Counted from the stretch's first letter, positions 1 to 8,547 are shown. The stretch: DNA of 64,000 nt from Corallococcus macrosporus (GCF_017302985.1 NZ_JAFIMU010000017.1:558001-622000), one strand, 5' to 3'. Numbers and translations: made by a program. The notes: generated by a model not told the origin, from the letters alone.

Positions 1-1605
1 CTCGTCGGGCTCGATGCCGCCCACCGCGAGCACGTTGGCGATCCACGTGGAGCGCGCGGTGTGCTCCGCGACGGTGCCCAGGTTCGCCATGAAGGCGCGG
101 GGACGCGCGCCGTGCGCCGCGTGGTAGCGGTCGCTCGCGTCGCGCAGGGACTCGAAGGCCTCCGCCACGCGGACGGGCTGGGGCGGCGTGACGGCGCCCT
201 CGGCCTTCGCGGGCGCGGCGGCGCGGGCCTCGCGCTGCACGGGGGCCTCGTGGAGGTGGGGGAACTCGCTGACGCCCACGATGGGGAGCTTGCGCGTGCG
301 CACGGCCTTGTCGCGCGCGGTGCGCGTCTCCGCGAGGACGCGGGCCACGTCGCCCTGCGCGATGGCGCGGGAGATGCCGCCCAGCGCCTCGATGCGCTGG
401 AGCTCCGTCCAGGCCGCGCGGGCGAACTCGCCGGTGAGCTGCTCCAGGTAGTAGCTGCCGCCCGCGGGGTCCGCGACGCGGTTGAGGCTGGACTCGTCCC
501 GCAGGATGAGCTGCGTGTTGCGCGCGAGGCGCCGGCCCAATTCATCCGGCGTGCCCAGGGGCTCGTCGAAGGGGGACGTGCTCACGCTGTCCGCGCCCGC
601 GACGACGGCGGCGAAGGACTCCGCGGTGCCGCGCAGGATGTTCACCCACGGGTCGCGCCGCGTCTTGGTGGCGCTCGCCGTGCGCGCGTGCAGCGACATG
701 GCCTGCGACTCCGGCGCGCCGCCCGAAGCGGCGACGACCTTGGCCCAGAGCAGCCGCGCCGCACGCAGCCTGGCGATCTCAGGGAAGAACTGCCCGCCCA
801 CGGACAGGGCGAACTGCATGGACCGCGCGGCGTCACCCGGAGCCACGCCCGCGCGCTCCAGCTCGCGCAGGTACTCCACGCCGGTGGCGATGCTCCACGC
901 CAGCTCGTGCACGGACGTGGCGCCCGCGTCCGCCCAGGGGCGCGACGACACCAGCAGCGCGCGCAGGCCCGGGGCGTCCTTGAGCAGCGACGTGATGAGG
1001 GGCGCGGCCTCCGTCAGCGTCCGGGCCACGTCCACCTTCGCGGCGCCGTGGCGCGCGAGGGCCGCGATGGGGTCGATGCCCAGGCTTCCGCGCAGGGCCG
1101 CCTTCGCGGCGCCGGCCTTCTTCGCCAGCAGCTCCAGCAGCAGCGAGGCGGGACGGAGCACGTCCGCCGTCGGCTCCAGGTGCACCGGCGTGCGGTCCAG
1201 GGGCACGTGCTGAAGCAGGCGCTCCAGCGTGGCCTCATCCCTCACGTCCAGGCCCAGCGGCGCGTCCAGCAGCAGCCAGACGCCCTGCGTGCCGCGCTCC
1301 AGGTCGTCGCGCAGCGCGTCGGAGGTCGCGGCCACGTCAGGGCCCGCGTACTCCTGGCACAGGAGCCAGCCACCCTCGGTGTGTCCCAGGGGCTGGGTGC
1401 CGCGTACGTAGGGCGCGACGCCGGGCGGTTCGGCCGGGGGTGGGGCGTCCTGGGGCGTGTAGAGGGGCTGGAGGGACAGGCCGCCCTCCAGGGGCGACTG
1501 GAGCACCGTGAAGGGCTTGCCCTTGAGGTCCTTGTCCACCAACCGGCGCCACTCCTCGACGGAAGGGGGCGGGAAGTCCGCTGCGGTAAGAGGCACGTCA
1601 GCCAT
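1..1605 (-). CDS. mutA: Methylmalonyl-CoA mutase small (beta) subunit, 3' end cut by window edge
   Basis: The visible part is 535 codons; the C-terminus lies beyond base 1. It starts at the ATG at 1605, preceded by GGGAGG. Sequence shows the TIM-barrel half of the mutase family, including SVGGQFFPEIARLRAARLLW and the family signature VADPAGGSYYLEQLT. Family knowledge: the heterodimeric enzyme converts succinyl-CoA and methylmalonyl-CoA using adenosylcobalamin. The small subunit is a non-catalytic, cobalamin-free homologue of the large one and is normally about 620-640 residues, so roughly 90-100 residues are missing here. The large subunit gene usually follows directly and would be expected just left of the window. 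Methylmalonyl-CoA feeds propionate metabolism and polyketide synthesis. Confidence 0.9.
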   Translation of the reverse strand, partial: MADVPLTAADFPPPSVEEWRRLVDKDLKGKPFTVLQSPLEGGLSLQPLYTPQDAPPPAEPPGVAPYVRGTQPLGHTEGGWLLCQEYAGPDVAATSDALRDDLERGTQGVWLLLDAPLGLDVRDEATLERLLQHVPLDRTPVHLEPTADVLRPASLLLELLAKKAGAAKAALRGSLGIDPIAALARHGAAKVDVARTLTEAAPLITSLLKDAPGLRALLVSSRPWADAGATSVHELAWSIATGVEYLRELERAGVAPGDAARSMQFALSVGGQFFPEIARLRAARLLWAKVVAASGGAPESQAMSLHARTASATKTRRDPWVNILRGTAESFAAVVAGADSVSTSPFDEPLGTPDELGRRLARNTQLILRDESSLNRVADPAGGSYYLEQLTGEFARAAWTELQRIEALGGISRAIAQGDVARVLAETRTARDKAVRTRKLPIVGVSEFPHLHEAPVQREARAAAPAKAEGAVTPPQPVRVAEAFESLRDASDRYHAAHGARPRAFMANLGTVAEHTARSTWIANVLAVGGIEPDE

Positions 1606-1689
1606 GCCCCTCCCATAGGCGCAATGCCCTCCCCGGGGCAATGGGCTGGTGACGCCCCTTCACCCCGAGTGCCCGGCAGTCTCCATGCG

Positions 1690-2087
1690 TTACCGGAGCG
1701 ACTTGGGAAACGTCCTGGTGATGCAGTGCAGGGAGCCCTGGCAGGGGATGAGGGTGTCCGAGCCCGCGCCGAACTCGCGGTCCAGCGCCCACTGGTAGGT
1801 GGCCAGGGTCTCCTGCTCCTGGCCGTGGTGCCGCCAGGCGGATGGGGTTGGCGCACGTGGCCCAGACGCGCGTGTTCGTGCCGTCGCACTCACGGATGCG
1901 CTCGGGCGTCCCCACGCAGGTGTCGCCGTCGTCCTGGCGGTAGGGGGTGGGCATGGGGATGCGCACGACGTCGTAGCCCAGGTTCGCAATCCGCCATCGC
2001 CTCCACGCGGGCCTCCAGGGGCTGCTGGAGTGCGTAGCGGTTGCTTGGAGCCTGGGCGGAGAGCATCCAGAGCAGCCGGCTCGTCAT
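1690..2087 (-). pseudogene. Frameshifted fragment of a peptidylarginine/agmatine-deiminase-like protein
   Basis: Three consecutive pieces in different minus-strand frames read as one protein. A start-proximal piece ends in EARVEAMAD. The middle piece reads NLGYDVVRIPMPTPYRQDDG and carries on to WATCANPIRL. The last piece runs LATYQWALDREFGAGSDTLI and ends with CQGSLHCITRTFPKSLR before the stop at 1690. An extra T near 1988 and a second indel near 1840 break the frame. The terminal pattern, Cys followed by G-x-HCITR, resembles the catalytic end of guanidino-modifying enzymes of the agmatine deiminase/PAD_porph family, but the upstream half of that fold is absent. It is therefore most likely a decayed, N-truncated gene. 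The alternative is two sequencing errors in an intact short gene, which the small total length argues against. Confidence 0.6.
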
Positions 2088-2299
2088 GTTCCGGCCCGGT
2101 CCTCACGGCGTGAACTGCTCGCCGGGCGCAAGCATCTCGCGCTCAGGCCGAGCAGGTGGATTCTGCGGTTAATGCGTTTAAGGCAATTAAATCGAATTAG
2201 GCGGCTTTGACCGGTATTTCTGCTGCTGGTAGGGATTGGGCGTCCCGCGAGTCGCACTCCCAGCGGCCCGGGACATCACCCTTGCATGGAGGCGATGTG

Positions 2300-2653
2300 A
2301 TGAAGCGTCAGAGCCTGTTCCTGGCCTTGTTGGTGTTGCCGTTGCTGGCGTGCGGTGGCGTGGACGTCGCGTCGGAGGACGTGGCGCAGGAAGTGGAGAT
2401 GGGCAGTGTGGAGTCGCAGCTGCAGCCCAACTGGGCGTCGTGCAGCGGTGACGCGGACTGCACCTCCAACCGCTGTGGCTGCAACGGCGGCACGACCCGC
2501 GTGTGTCTGCCGAACTCCACGTACCCGAAGCAGTGTGGCAACTGGACGGCGTGCACCAGCGATTCGCAGTGCACGTCCAACTGGTGCGGCTGCAACGGTG
2601 GGCAGGTGAAGGTCTGCCTGCCGAACAGCAGCTACCCGAAGACCTGCACCTGA
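2300..2653 (+). CDS. Small lipoprotein with two tandem Cys-rich repeats
   Basis: 117 aa. The ATG at 2300 is chosen because GGAGG lies just upstream and it begins a clean lipoprotein signal (MKRQSLFLALLVLPLLACGG) with an LLAC lipobox. The mature part is essentially two copies of a roughly 35-residue unit. Copy one begins WASCSGDADCTSNRCGCNGG and copy two WTACTSDSQCTSNWCGCNGG. Each ends in VCLPNS-x-YPK-x-C and holds six cysteines, which suggests a disulphide-knotted module exposed on the cell surface. No family is recognised. The upstream 150 bases, around 2160-2215, are AT-rich compared with the rest of the window and probably hold the promoter. The gene stands alone, with the NmrA gene converging on it. 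Confidence 0.8.
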   Translation: MKRQSLFLALLVLPLLACGGVDVASEDVAQEVEMGSVESQLQPNWASCSGDADCTSNRCGCNGGTTRVCLPNSTYPKQCGNWTACTSDSQCTSNWCGCNGGQVKVCLPNSSYPKTCT

Positions 2654-2718
2654 GCCGTCCGCGCCGCCGTCCGTCCCTCTCCCGGGCGGTGGCGCTTCTT
2701 CCCGCGGACCTCGCGGCT

Positions 2719-3570
2719 TCAATGCCAGAGGTTCCCCTGTGCCCGGGCGAATGACTCGAAGTCGCGCGGCGCGCGGCCGGTGACGCGCAGCACGGTGTCC
2801 GTCACGCGGTCCTCGGCCCCGTCGCGGATGGACGTGTCGAGCAGCGTGAGGAAGCGCGCATAGGCCTCAGGCATGCCGGTGGCTTGAAGGTGCCGCTGTG
2901 CCTCCTCCGGCGTCGCGTGCACGTGCCGGACGGGGCGGCCCGTCACCCGGGACAGGATGGCCGCGACGTCGTCGTAGCCCAGCGCCTGGGGACCGGTGAT
3001 GACGTGCGCGGTGTCATGGGACGCGGCATCCGCGAGCGCCCGGACACCCACCGCCGCGATGTCCCCCGCGTCCACGAAGCCCACCCGTCCGTGGCCGGTG
3101 GCCGTCACCAGCACGCCGTCTCGCTGGAGTCCGGCGTGGTGGTGGTGCACGGGGCTGATGAAGTTCTGCATGAACCACGAGGGCTGGAGCACGCTCCACT
3201 CCGGCGCGTGCGTGCGCAGGAAGTGGTGCACCTGTCCCAGCCCCGGGCCTCCCTCCGCAACGGCGGACGCAGAGAGCAGGACGACCCGCCGCACGCCGCC
3301 GGCCAGCGCGCGCTCCAGGACGGGAATCATGAGGGTGGACGGGTCCTCCACCAGCCCGGGCGCCAGGACGTACATCCGGTCCACGCCCTCCAGCGCCGCC
3401 GCATGCGTGGAAGGGTCCGCCCAGTCGAAGCGAACGTGTTCAGCGGCGGCGGCGACGGGCGGCCGCGTGTCGCGCGTGGCGGTGCGCACCGTGAAGCCCT
3501 CCGCCGTGAGCCCTTCCGCGATGGGACGTCCCGTGTTGCCAGCCGCTCCGATGACGAGGATGCGAGTCAT
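2719..3570 (-). CDS. NmrA-like NAD(P)-binding atypical SDR
   Basis: 283 aa starting MTRILVIGAAGNTGRPIAEG, the glycine-rich dinucleotide-binding loop of NmrA/QOR2-type atypical short-chain dehydrogenases. The body has the typical 'LLSASAVAEGG' strand-loop and 'WSVLQPSWFMQNF' segment of the family. Members bind NAD(P)(H) and act as redox sensors or NAD(P)H-dependent reductases, and the substrate cannot be predicted. Its ATG overlaps the stop of the NTF2-like gene by four bases (ATGA), so the two are translationally coupled. The AraC regulator at 4058 is divergent to this pair and is a plausible controller (inference). Confidence 0.85.
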   Translation of the reverse strand: MTRILVIGAAGNTGRPIAEGLTAEGFTVRTATRDTRPPVAAAAEHVRFDWADPSTHAAALEGVDRMYVLAPGLVEDPSTLMIPVLERALAGGVRRVVLLSASAVAEGGPGLGQVHHFLRTHAPEWSVLQPSWFMQNFISPVHHHHAGLQRDGVLVTATGHGRVGFVDAGDIAAVGVRALADAASHDTAHVITGPQALGYDDVAAILSRVTGRPVRHVHATPEEAQRHLQATGMPEAYARFLTLLDTSIRDGAEDRVTDTVLRVTGRAPRDFESFARAQGNLWH

Positions 3571-3998
3571 GCGCGCTCCTTGTCGAAGCTCTCGAACGTG
3601 CCCCGGGGCGCGGCCAGCGGGTTCCAGTACTCGCGGTAGTGAGCGATGCGGCCGTCGCGCACCTGCATCCGCATCACGTAGTCCTGTGCGTAGGGGATGT
3701 TCCCGGGCTGAAGCGTCGCGGTGCCGTGCACCTCCAGCCAGCCCGTCTGGCCATCCGCGCCCGGGTAGCGCCGGACGTTCGTGAAGGTGAGGCCCTGGAA
3801 GTGCTGGGTGATGGGCGCGAAGTACGCGCGGATGGCGCCAATGCCCTCCAGCCGGGACGGCGTGCCGAGCGAGGGGGCGTAGGGGAACTCGACGACGGCG
3901 TCGTCCGCGAACAGGGCGAGCCAGCGCTCGACGTACGTGGCGATGAGCGCGAGGTGCGCGTCCATCAGCCGGGTCAGGTCTGCGGAAGTGTGGTCCAC
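3567..3998 (-). CDS. Nuclear transport factor 2-like (SnoaL/ketosteroid-isomerase fold) protein
   Basis: 143 aa, one SnoaL/NTF2-like domain. It has an N-terminal helix with LMDAHLALIATYVERWLALF, an acidic 'FADDAVVEFPYAPSLG' strand, and the C-terminal antiparallel strands ending 'GRIAHYREYWNPLAA'. That ending is very characteristic of the EhpR/PhzA/SnoaL-like families. Such proteins form cone-shaped pockets for small hydrophobic ligands, and function varies widely. It is the first gene of the two-gene minus-strand unit with the NmrA-like protein (4-base overlap). The NmrA/NTF2 pairing recurs in bacteria and suggests joint handling of a small metabolite, but the substrate is unknown. Confidence 0.85.
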   Translation of the reverse strand: MDHTSADLTRLMDAHLALIATYVERWLALFADDAVVEFPYAPSLGTPSRLEGIGAIRAYFAPITQHFQGLTFTNVRRYPGADGQTGWLEVHGTATLQPGNIPYAQDYVMRMQVRDGRIAHYREYWNPLAAPRGTFESFDKERA

Positions 3999-4057
3999 GT
4001 GCTGCCTCCAGCGAAGAGGTGATGGACCCTAAATAGGCCGTCCGTTATGGACGCTCC
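3999..4057. promoter_or_regulatory. Divergent promoter region between NTF2/NmrA pair and AraC regulator
   Basis: Only 59 bases separate the two divergent start codons. The segment has the AT-rich stretch CCTAAATAGG and, at 4040-4052, a small inverted repeat GTCC-GTTAT-GGAC. This could be an activator or operator site, but four-base arms are weak evidence. Confidence 0.3.
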
Positions 4058-5059
4058 ATGTCACTGCGTCCAAAAGAACTGTCTCCGAGTCCAATGCCTC
4101 CGGACGAAAAGACCGACGTGGTCTCCGACGTGCTGGAGACGCTGCGGTTCAAGACGCTGCTCTTCGGCCGCTTCGAGCTGGGCGCGCCCTGGGCGCTGCG
4201 CCTGCCCCGCAAGGCCAACGCGTCCTTCTACGTGGTGGCGCGCGGGAGCCTGCGCCTCCAGGTGGAGGGCACGGCGAAGCCGGTGTTCCTGTCCGCCGGA
4301 GACGTGGTGCTGCTGCCCCGAGCGCCCGCGCACGTGCTGGATGACGGAAGCCGCCGCGCCCCCGCCGCGAGCGACTTCGTCCCGTCTCGGTTGCTCCGTC
4401 CGCCCAACACGCGGCTGGGCGGAGCGGGGCCGCTCACCACGCTGATCACCGGCTGCTTCCAGTTGGGCGTGGACCCCACGCATCCGCTGCTGCGGACCTT
4501 TCCCTCCCTCATCCGCCTTTCCACGCAGGAGGGGCAGGGAACGCCGTCGCTCGCCGCCACCGTGCAACTCATCACCGCGGAGACCGCCATGCCGGGGCCG
4601 GGGAGCGCGCTGGTGCTGGGCCGGCTGGCGGACGTGCTGCTCGTCCACGCGCTGCGGGCCCAGACGGCGCTGGCGGAGGCTCGGCAGGCGGGATGGAAGG
4701 CGCTGGCGGATCCGGCCATCGGGAACGCGCTCTCGCTGATGCACGAACAGCCCGGCACGCCCTGGACGGTGGAGCGGCTGGCGCAGGCCGTGGGCGTGTC
4801 CCGCTCCGGGTTCGCCGCGCGCTTCCACGCGCTGGTGGGCGAGACGCCCCTGCACTACCTGGCCAACTGGCGGATGATCCGCGCCGCGCGCTGGCTGCGG
4901 GAGTCCACCGACAGCCTGGACACCATCGCCGAGCGCGCCGGCTACGAGAGCGCGCCCGCCTTCAGCAAGGCCTTCAAGCGCCGCTGGGGCGTGGGGCCCG
5001 GCGCGTACCGGCGGGCTCCCACCGGCAGTGAAGTCCGCCCGGCCCTCGTTGACACGTAA
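4058..5059 (+). CDS. AraC-family transcriptional regulator with cupin sensor domain
   Basis: 333 aa. Residues about 20-200 form a cupin_6-type ligand domain with the run 'GDVVLLPRAPAHVLDDG'. The C-terminal ~105 residues contain two helix-turn-helix units: 'WTVERLAQAVGVSRSGFAARF' and 'DTIAERAGYESAPAFSKAFK'. The ending 'GVGPGAYRR' is the hallmark of AraC/XylS proteins. The first ATG (4058) is used because the divergent promoter leaves little room; an internal ATG at 4094 would trim 12 non-conserved residues. Regulators of this subgroup commonly control adjacent oxidoreductase genes, so the divergent NmrA/NTF2 pair is the likely target (inference). Confidence 0.85.
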   Translation: MSLRPKELSPSPMPPDEKTDVVSDVLETLRFKTLLFGRFELGAPWALRLPRKANASFYVVARGSLRLQVEGTAKPVFLSAGDVVLLPRAPAHVLDDGSRRAPAASDFVPSRLLRPPNTRLGGAGPLTTLITGCFQLGVDPTHPLLRTFPSLIRLSTQEGQGTPSLAATVQLITAETAMPGPGSALVLGRLADVLLVHALRAQTALAEARQAGWKALADPAIGNALSLMHEQPGTPWTVERLAQAVGVSRSGFAARFHALVGETPLHYLANWRMIRAARWLRESTDSLDTIAERAGYESAPAFSKAFKRRWGVGPGAYRRAPTGSEVRPALVDT

Positions 5060-5115
5060 GCGGTAAGTCCTGGAGATTCAGAAATAGCTTCTTTCCCCCT
5101 CCAGGAGCCCTCCCC

Positions 5116-6483
5116 ATGCATTCGCGCCTCAAGCGCTGGTTCGTCTCTGTCTCCGTGGTGTCCACGCTGTGTGCCGGGCTGAGCGCGTCAGCGGATCCGC
5201 TGACGGGGGTGTACCGGGGTGAGGTGTACTCGCAGCCGAACGCGGTGAACGCGTACTCCACCTGGCTGGGCTTCGACGTGAAGATGGGCCAGGGGCACCA
5301 GGCGAAGGACTCCTGGGGCAACATCGAGAACCCGGGCTGGCAGCTGGGCGCGTGGCGCACCTGGGTGAAGGCGAAGCCGGGGCGGCGCTTCAACTACTCG
5401 GTGGCGATGTTCCCCTCCGGGCAGGGCTCGCTCGCGTCGTGCGCGGCGGGGGCGTACGACGCGCGCTTCAAGAACCTGGCGACCAACCTGGTGGCCTACG
5501 AGCTTCAGGGCACCATCATCCGGCTGGGCTGGGAGTTCAGCGGCAACTGGATGCCCTGGTACTCCGGCAACGGCCAGCAGGCGAACTTCGCCGCGTGCTT
5601 CCGCCGCATCGTGACGGCCATGCGCACGCAGCAGCCGAACGCGGGCTTCGAGTTCGACTGGAACCCGAACTACGACATCTCCGCCGCGGACCTGAGCGCC
5701 ACGTACCCGGGCGACGCGTACGTCGACTACATCGGCCTGGACATGTACGACCAGGGCTGGAACGGCGCCTATCCCATTCCGTCGGGCTGCACGGGCTCCT
5801 GCGCGCTCACGCGGTGGCAGTCGGTGTGGAACGCGCAGTTCGGTCCGGCGCTGACGAAGTTCAAGAGCTTCGCGCAGTCCCACAACAAGCGGCTGTCCGT
5901 GCCCGAGTGGGGCGTCAACGACGCGGCCACCCAGGGTGGCGGGGATGACACGTACTACGTGCAGCAGATGCTGGCGTTCATCTTCGACCCGGCGAACAAC
6001 GTGGGCTACCACTCGTACTTCGACATCCAGGCGCCGGACGGCCACCACCAGCTGTCCAGCGCGGATGCCAATGGCGGCAACACCTTCGTCACCGAGTTCC
6101 CCAACGCCGCGGCGGTGTTCAAGAACTTCTACGCGGGCCGGAACCCGCAGCCCGCGCAGCTGTCCACCACGAAGGCCACGGTGAGCCCGGCGACGGTGAC
6201 GCGCGGCCAGTCCTTCAACGTGACGGGCACCGTGACGTCATCCACGGCGCGGACGCTGGTGGTGAAGTATGAGATCCGCAACGCGGGCAACTCGGCGCTG
6301 GTGGCGGAGCGCTCGTACACGGCGCAGGCCTTCACGGCGGGCCAGACGCGCGGCTACACGTCCGCGTTCACCCTCCCCACGTCGCTGGGCGCGGGCACCT
6401 ACCGCGTGGACACGCTGGTCTACACGGCGGACTGGTCCCAGACGCTGCTGTACCGCAACGACACGGCCTTCACCGCGAACTGA
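5116..6483 (+). CDS. Secreted glycoside hydrolase, GH26-type TIM barrel plus C-terminal beta domain
   Basis: 455 aa. A Sec signal (LCAGLSASADP, cleavage near residue 27) is followed by a (beta/alpha)8 catalytic domain to about residue 345. The two carboxylates expected in clan GH-A enzymes are visible: E140 in RLGWEFSGNW (acid/base candidate) and E264 in LSVPEWGV (nucleophile candidate). Residues about 350-455 are a CARDB/filamin-like beta sandwich that starts after a PQPAQL linker. The layout fits GH26-like beta-mannanase/endoglucanase-type enzymes, and the exact glycan is not predictable. The gene stands alone with CCAGGAG ahead of the ATG. A second GH26-type enzyme lies at 17736. Confidence 0.75.
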   Translation: MHSRLKRWFVSVSVVSTLCAGLSASADPLTGVYRGEVYSQPNAVNAYSTWLGFDVKMGQGHQAKDSWGNIENPGWQLGAWRTWVKAKPGRRFNYSVAMFPSGQGSLASCAAGAYDARFKNLATNLVAYELQGTIIRLGWEFSGNWMPWYSGNGQQANFAACFRRIVTAMRTQQPNAGFEFDWNPNYDISAADLSATYPGDAYVDYIGLDMYDQGWNGAYPIPSGCTGSCALTRWQSVWNAQFGPALTKFKSFAQSHNKRLSVPEWGVNDAATQGGGDDTYYVQQMLAFIFDPANNVGYHSYFDIQAPDGHHQLSSADANGGNTFVTEFPNAAAVFKNFYAGRNPQPAQLSTTKATVSPATVTRGQSFNVTGTVTSSTARTLVVKYEIRNAGNSALVAERSYTAQAFTAGQTRGYTSAFTLPTSLGAGTYRVDTLVYTADWSQTLLYRNDTAFTAN

Positions 6484-6496
6484 AGCGGGCGGGCCC

Positions 6497-6961
6497 TCAG
6501 TGGGGGACCGCGACCGACTGCTCCAGTCCCTCCGTCCACTCCAGCAGGCACGACGCATCCACCCCGAAGGTGACTTCAATGCGCGCCTTCGCGCCGGCGT
6601 AGACGAGGGTGAAGTCCGGCTTCCACCGGTCGCTGGCCGCGTCGGAGCGGGCGCGGACCTCCACGGTGCAGGTGACGTCCAGCCCGGTGTCCAGGTCCAG
6701 GCTGAACGCCTCCTGGGTGACCTGCCATTGCCGGAGCGCCCGCAGCAGGGCGTCGAAGTGGGTGCGCAGCACCACGACCTGCGGCAGCCGGAGGTCGAAG
6801 TCCTCCACGACCTCGTTGAAGTCATGGGTGTCCCTGCGGAAGTGGGTCCCGGTGCTTCGCAGCCGCATCAGGAGACAGGGCTCGCCGTCCAGGGACATGG
6901 CCTTGCGGACGTCCCCTTCCAGCGTGTTGTAGCCAGCGTTCGAAGGAAGGCGGAAGGTCAT
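6497..6961 (-). CDS. Conserved-looking protein of unknown function
   Basis: 154 aa, starting MTFRLPSNAGYNTLEGDVRK. It is soluble, with no signal peptide or membrane segment. The middle has alternating beta-strand-like stretches, for example 'FDLRLPQVVVLRTHFDALLRAL' with a helix following. The second half reads 'DVTCTVEVRARSDAASDRWK', then 'DFTLVYAGAKARIEVTFGVD'. No family is recognised. Codon use is normal for the window, and the ORF lies 25 bases downstream of the TetR regulator on the same strand, so co-transcription is possible. Confidence 0.7.
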   Translation of the reverse strand: MTFRLPSNAGYNTLEGDVRKAMSLDGEPCLLMRLRSTGTHFRRDTHDFNEVVEDFDLRLPQVVVLRTHFDALLRALRQWQVTQEAFSLDLDTGLDVTCTVEVRARSDAASDRWKPDFTLVYAGAKARIEVTFGVDASCLLEWTEGLEQSVAVPH

Positions 6962-6986
6962 GGGTGGGCCCGCGCCCTGACGCGCC

Positions 6987-7574
6987 TCAAGCAGGAGAAC
7001 CGACAGGCGTCACCAGGAGCCGGACCGCCTCCACTACGGAACGGCGCCGCCGTCGGATCTCCGCGGGCGAGGGCGGGCTGTCCGAGGCGCAGTAGGACAG
7101 CGGGAACGCCCACGTCTTGGACAGCGCCAGCACCAGCGCCAGCAGCTCGTCCGCCGCGAAGTGCCGGGACACCAGCCCCTCCTTCTGGGCCTTCGCGATG
7201 GCGGCCGCCTTGTGCTGGTTGCTGCGAGCGACCGCCTCCGGAATCTCCACGGCGGGGCCGTGCTCCAGCTCGTACCAGGTGGCCAGGCGCAGCACCTGCG
7301 GCCGGACCTGGAAGCCGTCGAACAGCCGCCCCGCGTAGGCGGGGAGGTCCGCCGCGTCGATGGGCGTCTCACGCGCCACCTCCGCCACGTGCACGTCGAA
7401 GACGGCGTCGAAGAGCTGCTCCTTGCTGCCGAAGTACGAATAGATGAGCGCCTTGTTGCAGCCGGCCGCCGCCGCGATGCGGTCCACACGCGCGCCCGCG
7501 ATGCCCTTCTCCGAGAACTCCGCCGCGGCCGCCTCCAGCAGGCGCTGCCGGGTCTTCTGCGCGTCTCCAGCCAT
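6987..7574 (-). CDS. TetR-family transcriptional repressor
   Basis: 195 aa from ATG 7574 (MAGDAQKTRQRLLEAAAAEF). The N-terminal helix-turn-helix is typical: ARVDRIAAAAGCNKALIYSY followed by FGSKEQLFDAVF. The C-terminal ligand domain (about 75-195) is variable, ending in an R-rich helix. An upstream in-frame ATG at 7637 would add 21 residues with no similarity to the family, so the shorter start is preferred, although its ribosome site (GTGGGA) is only moderate. The palindrome TAACCAACTGGTTA lies between this gene and the divergent SDR. This is the standard arrangement for a TetR repressor controlling itself and a neighbouring oxidoreductase. Confidence 0.88.
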   Translation of the reverse strand: MAGDAQKTRQRLLEAAAAEFSEKGIAGARVDRIAAAAGCNKALIYSYFGSKEQLFDAVFDVHVAEVARETPIDAADLPAYAGRLFDGFQVRPQVLRLATWYELEHGPAVEIPEAVARSNQHKAAAIAKAQKEGLVSRHFAADELLALVLALSKTWAFPLSYCASDSPPSPAEIRRRRRSVVEAVRLLVTPVGSPA

Positions 7575-7638
7575 GCCGTCCCACCATGCCCCAGCCCATT
7601 CCGGGTTGCACCCTGGGAGGTCCCCCTTTATATCCATG

Positions 7639-7652
7639 TAACCAACTGGTTA
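7639..7652. promoter_or_regulatory. Palindromic TetR operator
   Basis: TAACCA-AC-TGGTTA is a perfect inverted repeat with six-base arms. It lies in the TetR/SDR divergent gap, 20 bases before the SDR start codon and 65 bases before the TetR start. Composition and layout match TetR-family operators. The function is inferred from position. Confidence 0.65.
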
Positions 7653-7671
7653 GTTGAAAGGATTCCCCGCC

Positions 7672-8544
7672 ATGAGTGCATCCCCTGAGACGTCCCGTGT
7701 CTGGCTCATCACCGGCTCCTCGCGAGGGCTGGGGCGCGGCTTCGCGGAGGCCGTGCTGGCGGCCGGGCACCGGCTGGTGGCCACGGCGCGCAAGCCGGAG
7801 CAGCTGGCCTCGCTGGTGGAGCGCTACGGGGACCGGGTCCGCGCGGTGGCCCTGGACGTGACGAACCCCGAGCAGGCGAGGGCGGCGGTGCGCGTGGCGG
7901 TGGAGGCGTTCGGCCGGCTGGACGTGGTGGTGAACAACGCGGGCTACGGCAGCCTGGCGCCCATCGAGCAGGTGACGGACGAGGACTTCCGCTCGCAGTT
8001 GGACACGAACCTCTTCGGGGTGATGAACGTGACGCGCGCGGCGCTGCCTGTCTTGCGCGAGCAGCGCTCCGGGCACGTCATCCAGGTGTCCTCCATTGGA
8101 GGCCGGCTGTCGACGCCGGGGCTGGGCGCGTACCAGGCCGCGAAGTGGGCGGTGGGGGGCTTCTCCGAGGTGCTGGCCAAGGAGACGGCGCCCTTCGGCG
8201 TGAAGGTGACGGTGCTGGAGCCGGGTGGCTTCCGCACGGACTGGGCGGGGGCGTCCATGACCATCCCGGACTTCCTGCCGGAGTACGCGCCCACGGTGGG
8301 CGTGGTCGCTCAGCACATGCGTGCGCGCACGGGCAAGGAGCCGGGGGACCCGGACCGCGCGGCTCGGGTGCTGCTCCAGGTGGCCGCGATGGCGTCGCCG
8401 CCGCTGCACCTGGTGCTGGGCAGCGACGCGTTCGAGCTGTCGCAGGAGAAGCTGGACGCGCTCAAGGCGCAGGACCAGAAGTGGAAGGACCTGTCGCTGT
8501 CCACCGACTTCCCGGAGGCCCGGGGGCCGGCCCCGCGCTTGTAG
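7672..8544 (+). CDS. Classical short-chain dehydrogenase/reductase
   Basis: 290 aa from ATG 7672, with AAAGGA upstream. It has the complete SDR signature: VWLITGSSRGLGRGFAE for the TGxxxGxG cofactor loop, VVNNAGYG for the NNAG strand, a catalytic Ser in 'VSSIGGRLSTPG', and 'YQAAKWAVGGF' for the YxxxK pair. The arginine/lysine pattern after the glycine loop ('TARKPEQL') favours NADP(H). Substrate is unknown. It is divergent from the TetR regulator and ends three bases before the converging GFA gene, so it is probably an inducible detoxification or redox gene (inference). Confidence 0.9.
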   Translation: MSASPETSRVWLITGSSRGLGRGFAEAVLAAGHRLVATARKPEQLASLVERYGDRVRAVALDVTNPEQARAAVRVAVEAFGRLDVVVNNAGYGSLAPIEQVTDEDFRSQLDTNLFGVMNVTRAALPVLREQRSGHVIQVSSIGGRLSTPGLGAYQAAKWAVGGFSEVLAKETAPFGVKVTVLEPGGFRTDWAGASMTIPDFLPEYAPTVGVVAQHMRARTGKEPGDPDRAARVLLQVAAMASPPLHLVLGSDAFELSQEKLDALKAQDQKWKDLSLSTDFPEARGPAPRL

Positions 8545-8547
8545 CGG

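Noticed and set aside
61-2037. Plus-strand 658-codon open frame at the left edge
   Set aside because: It is the shadow of mutA, whose minus-strand translation shows clear mutase motifs.
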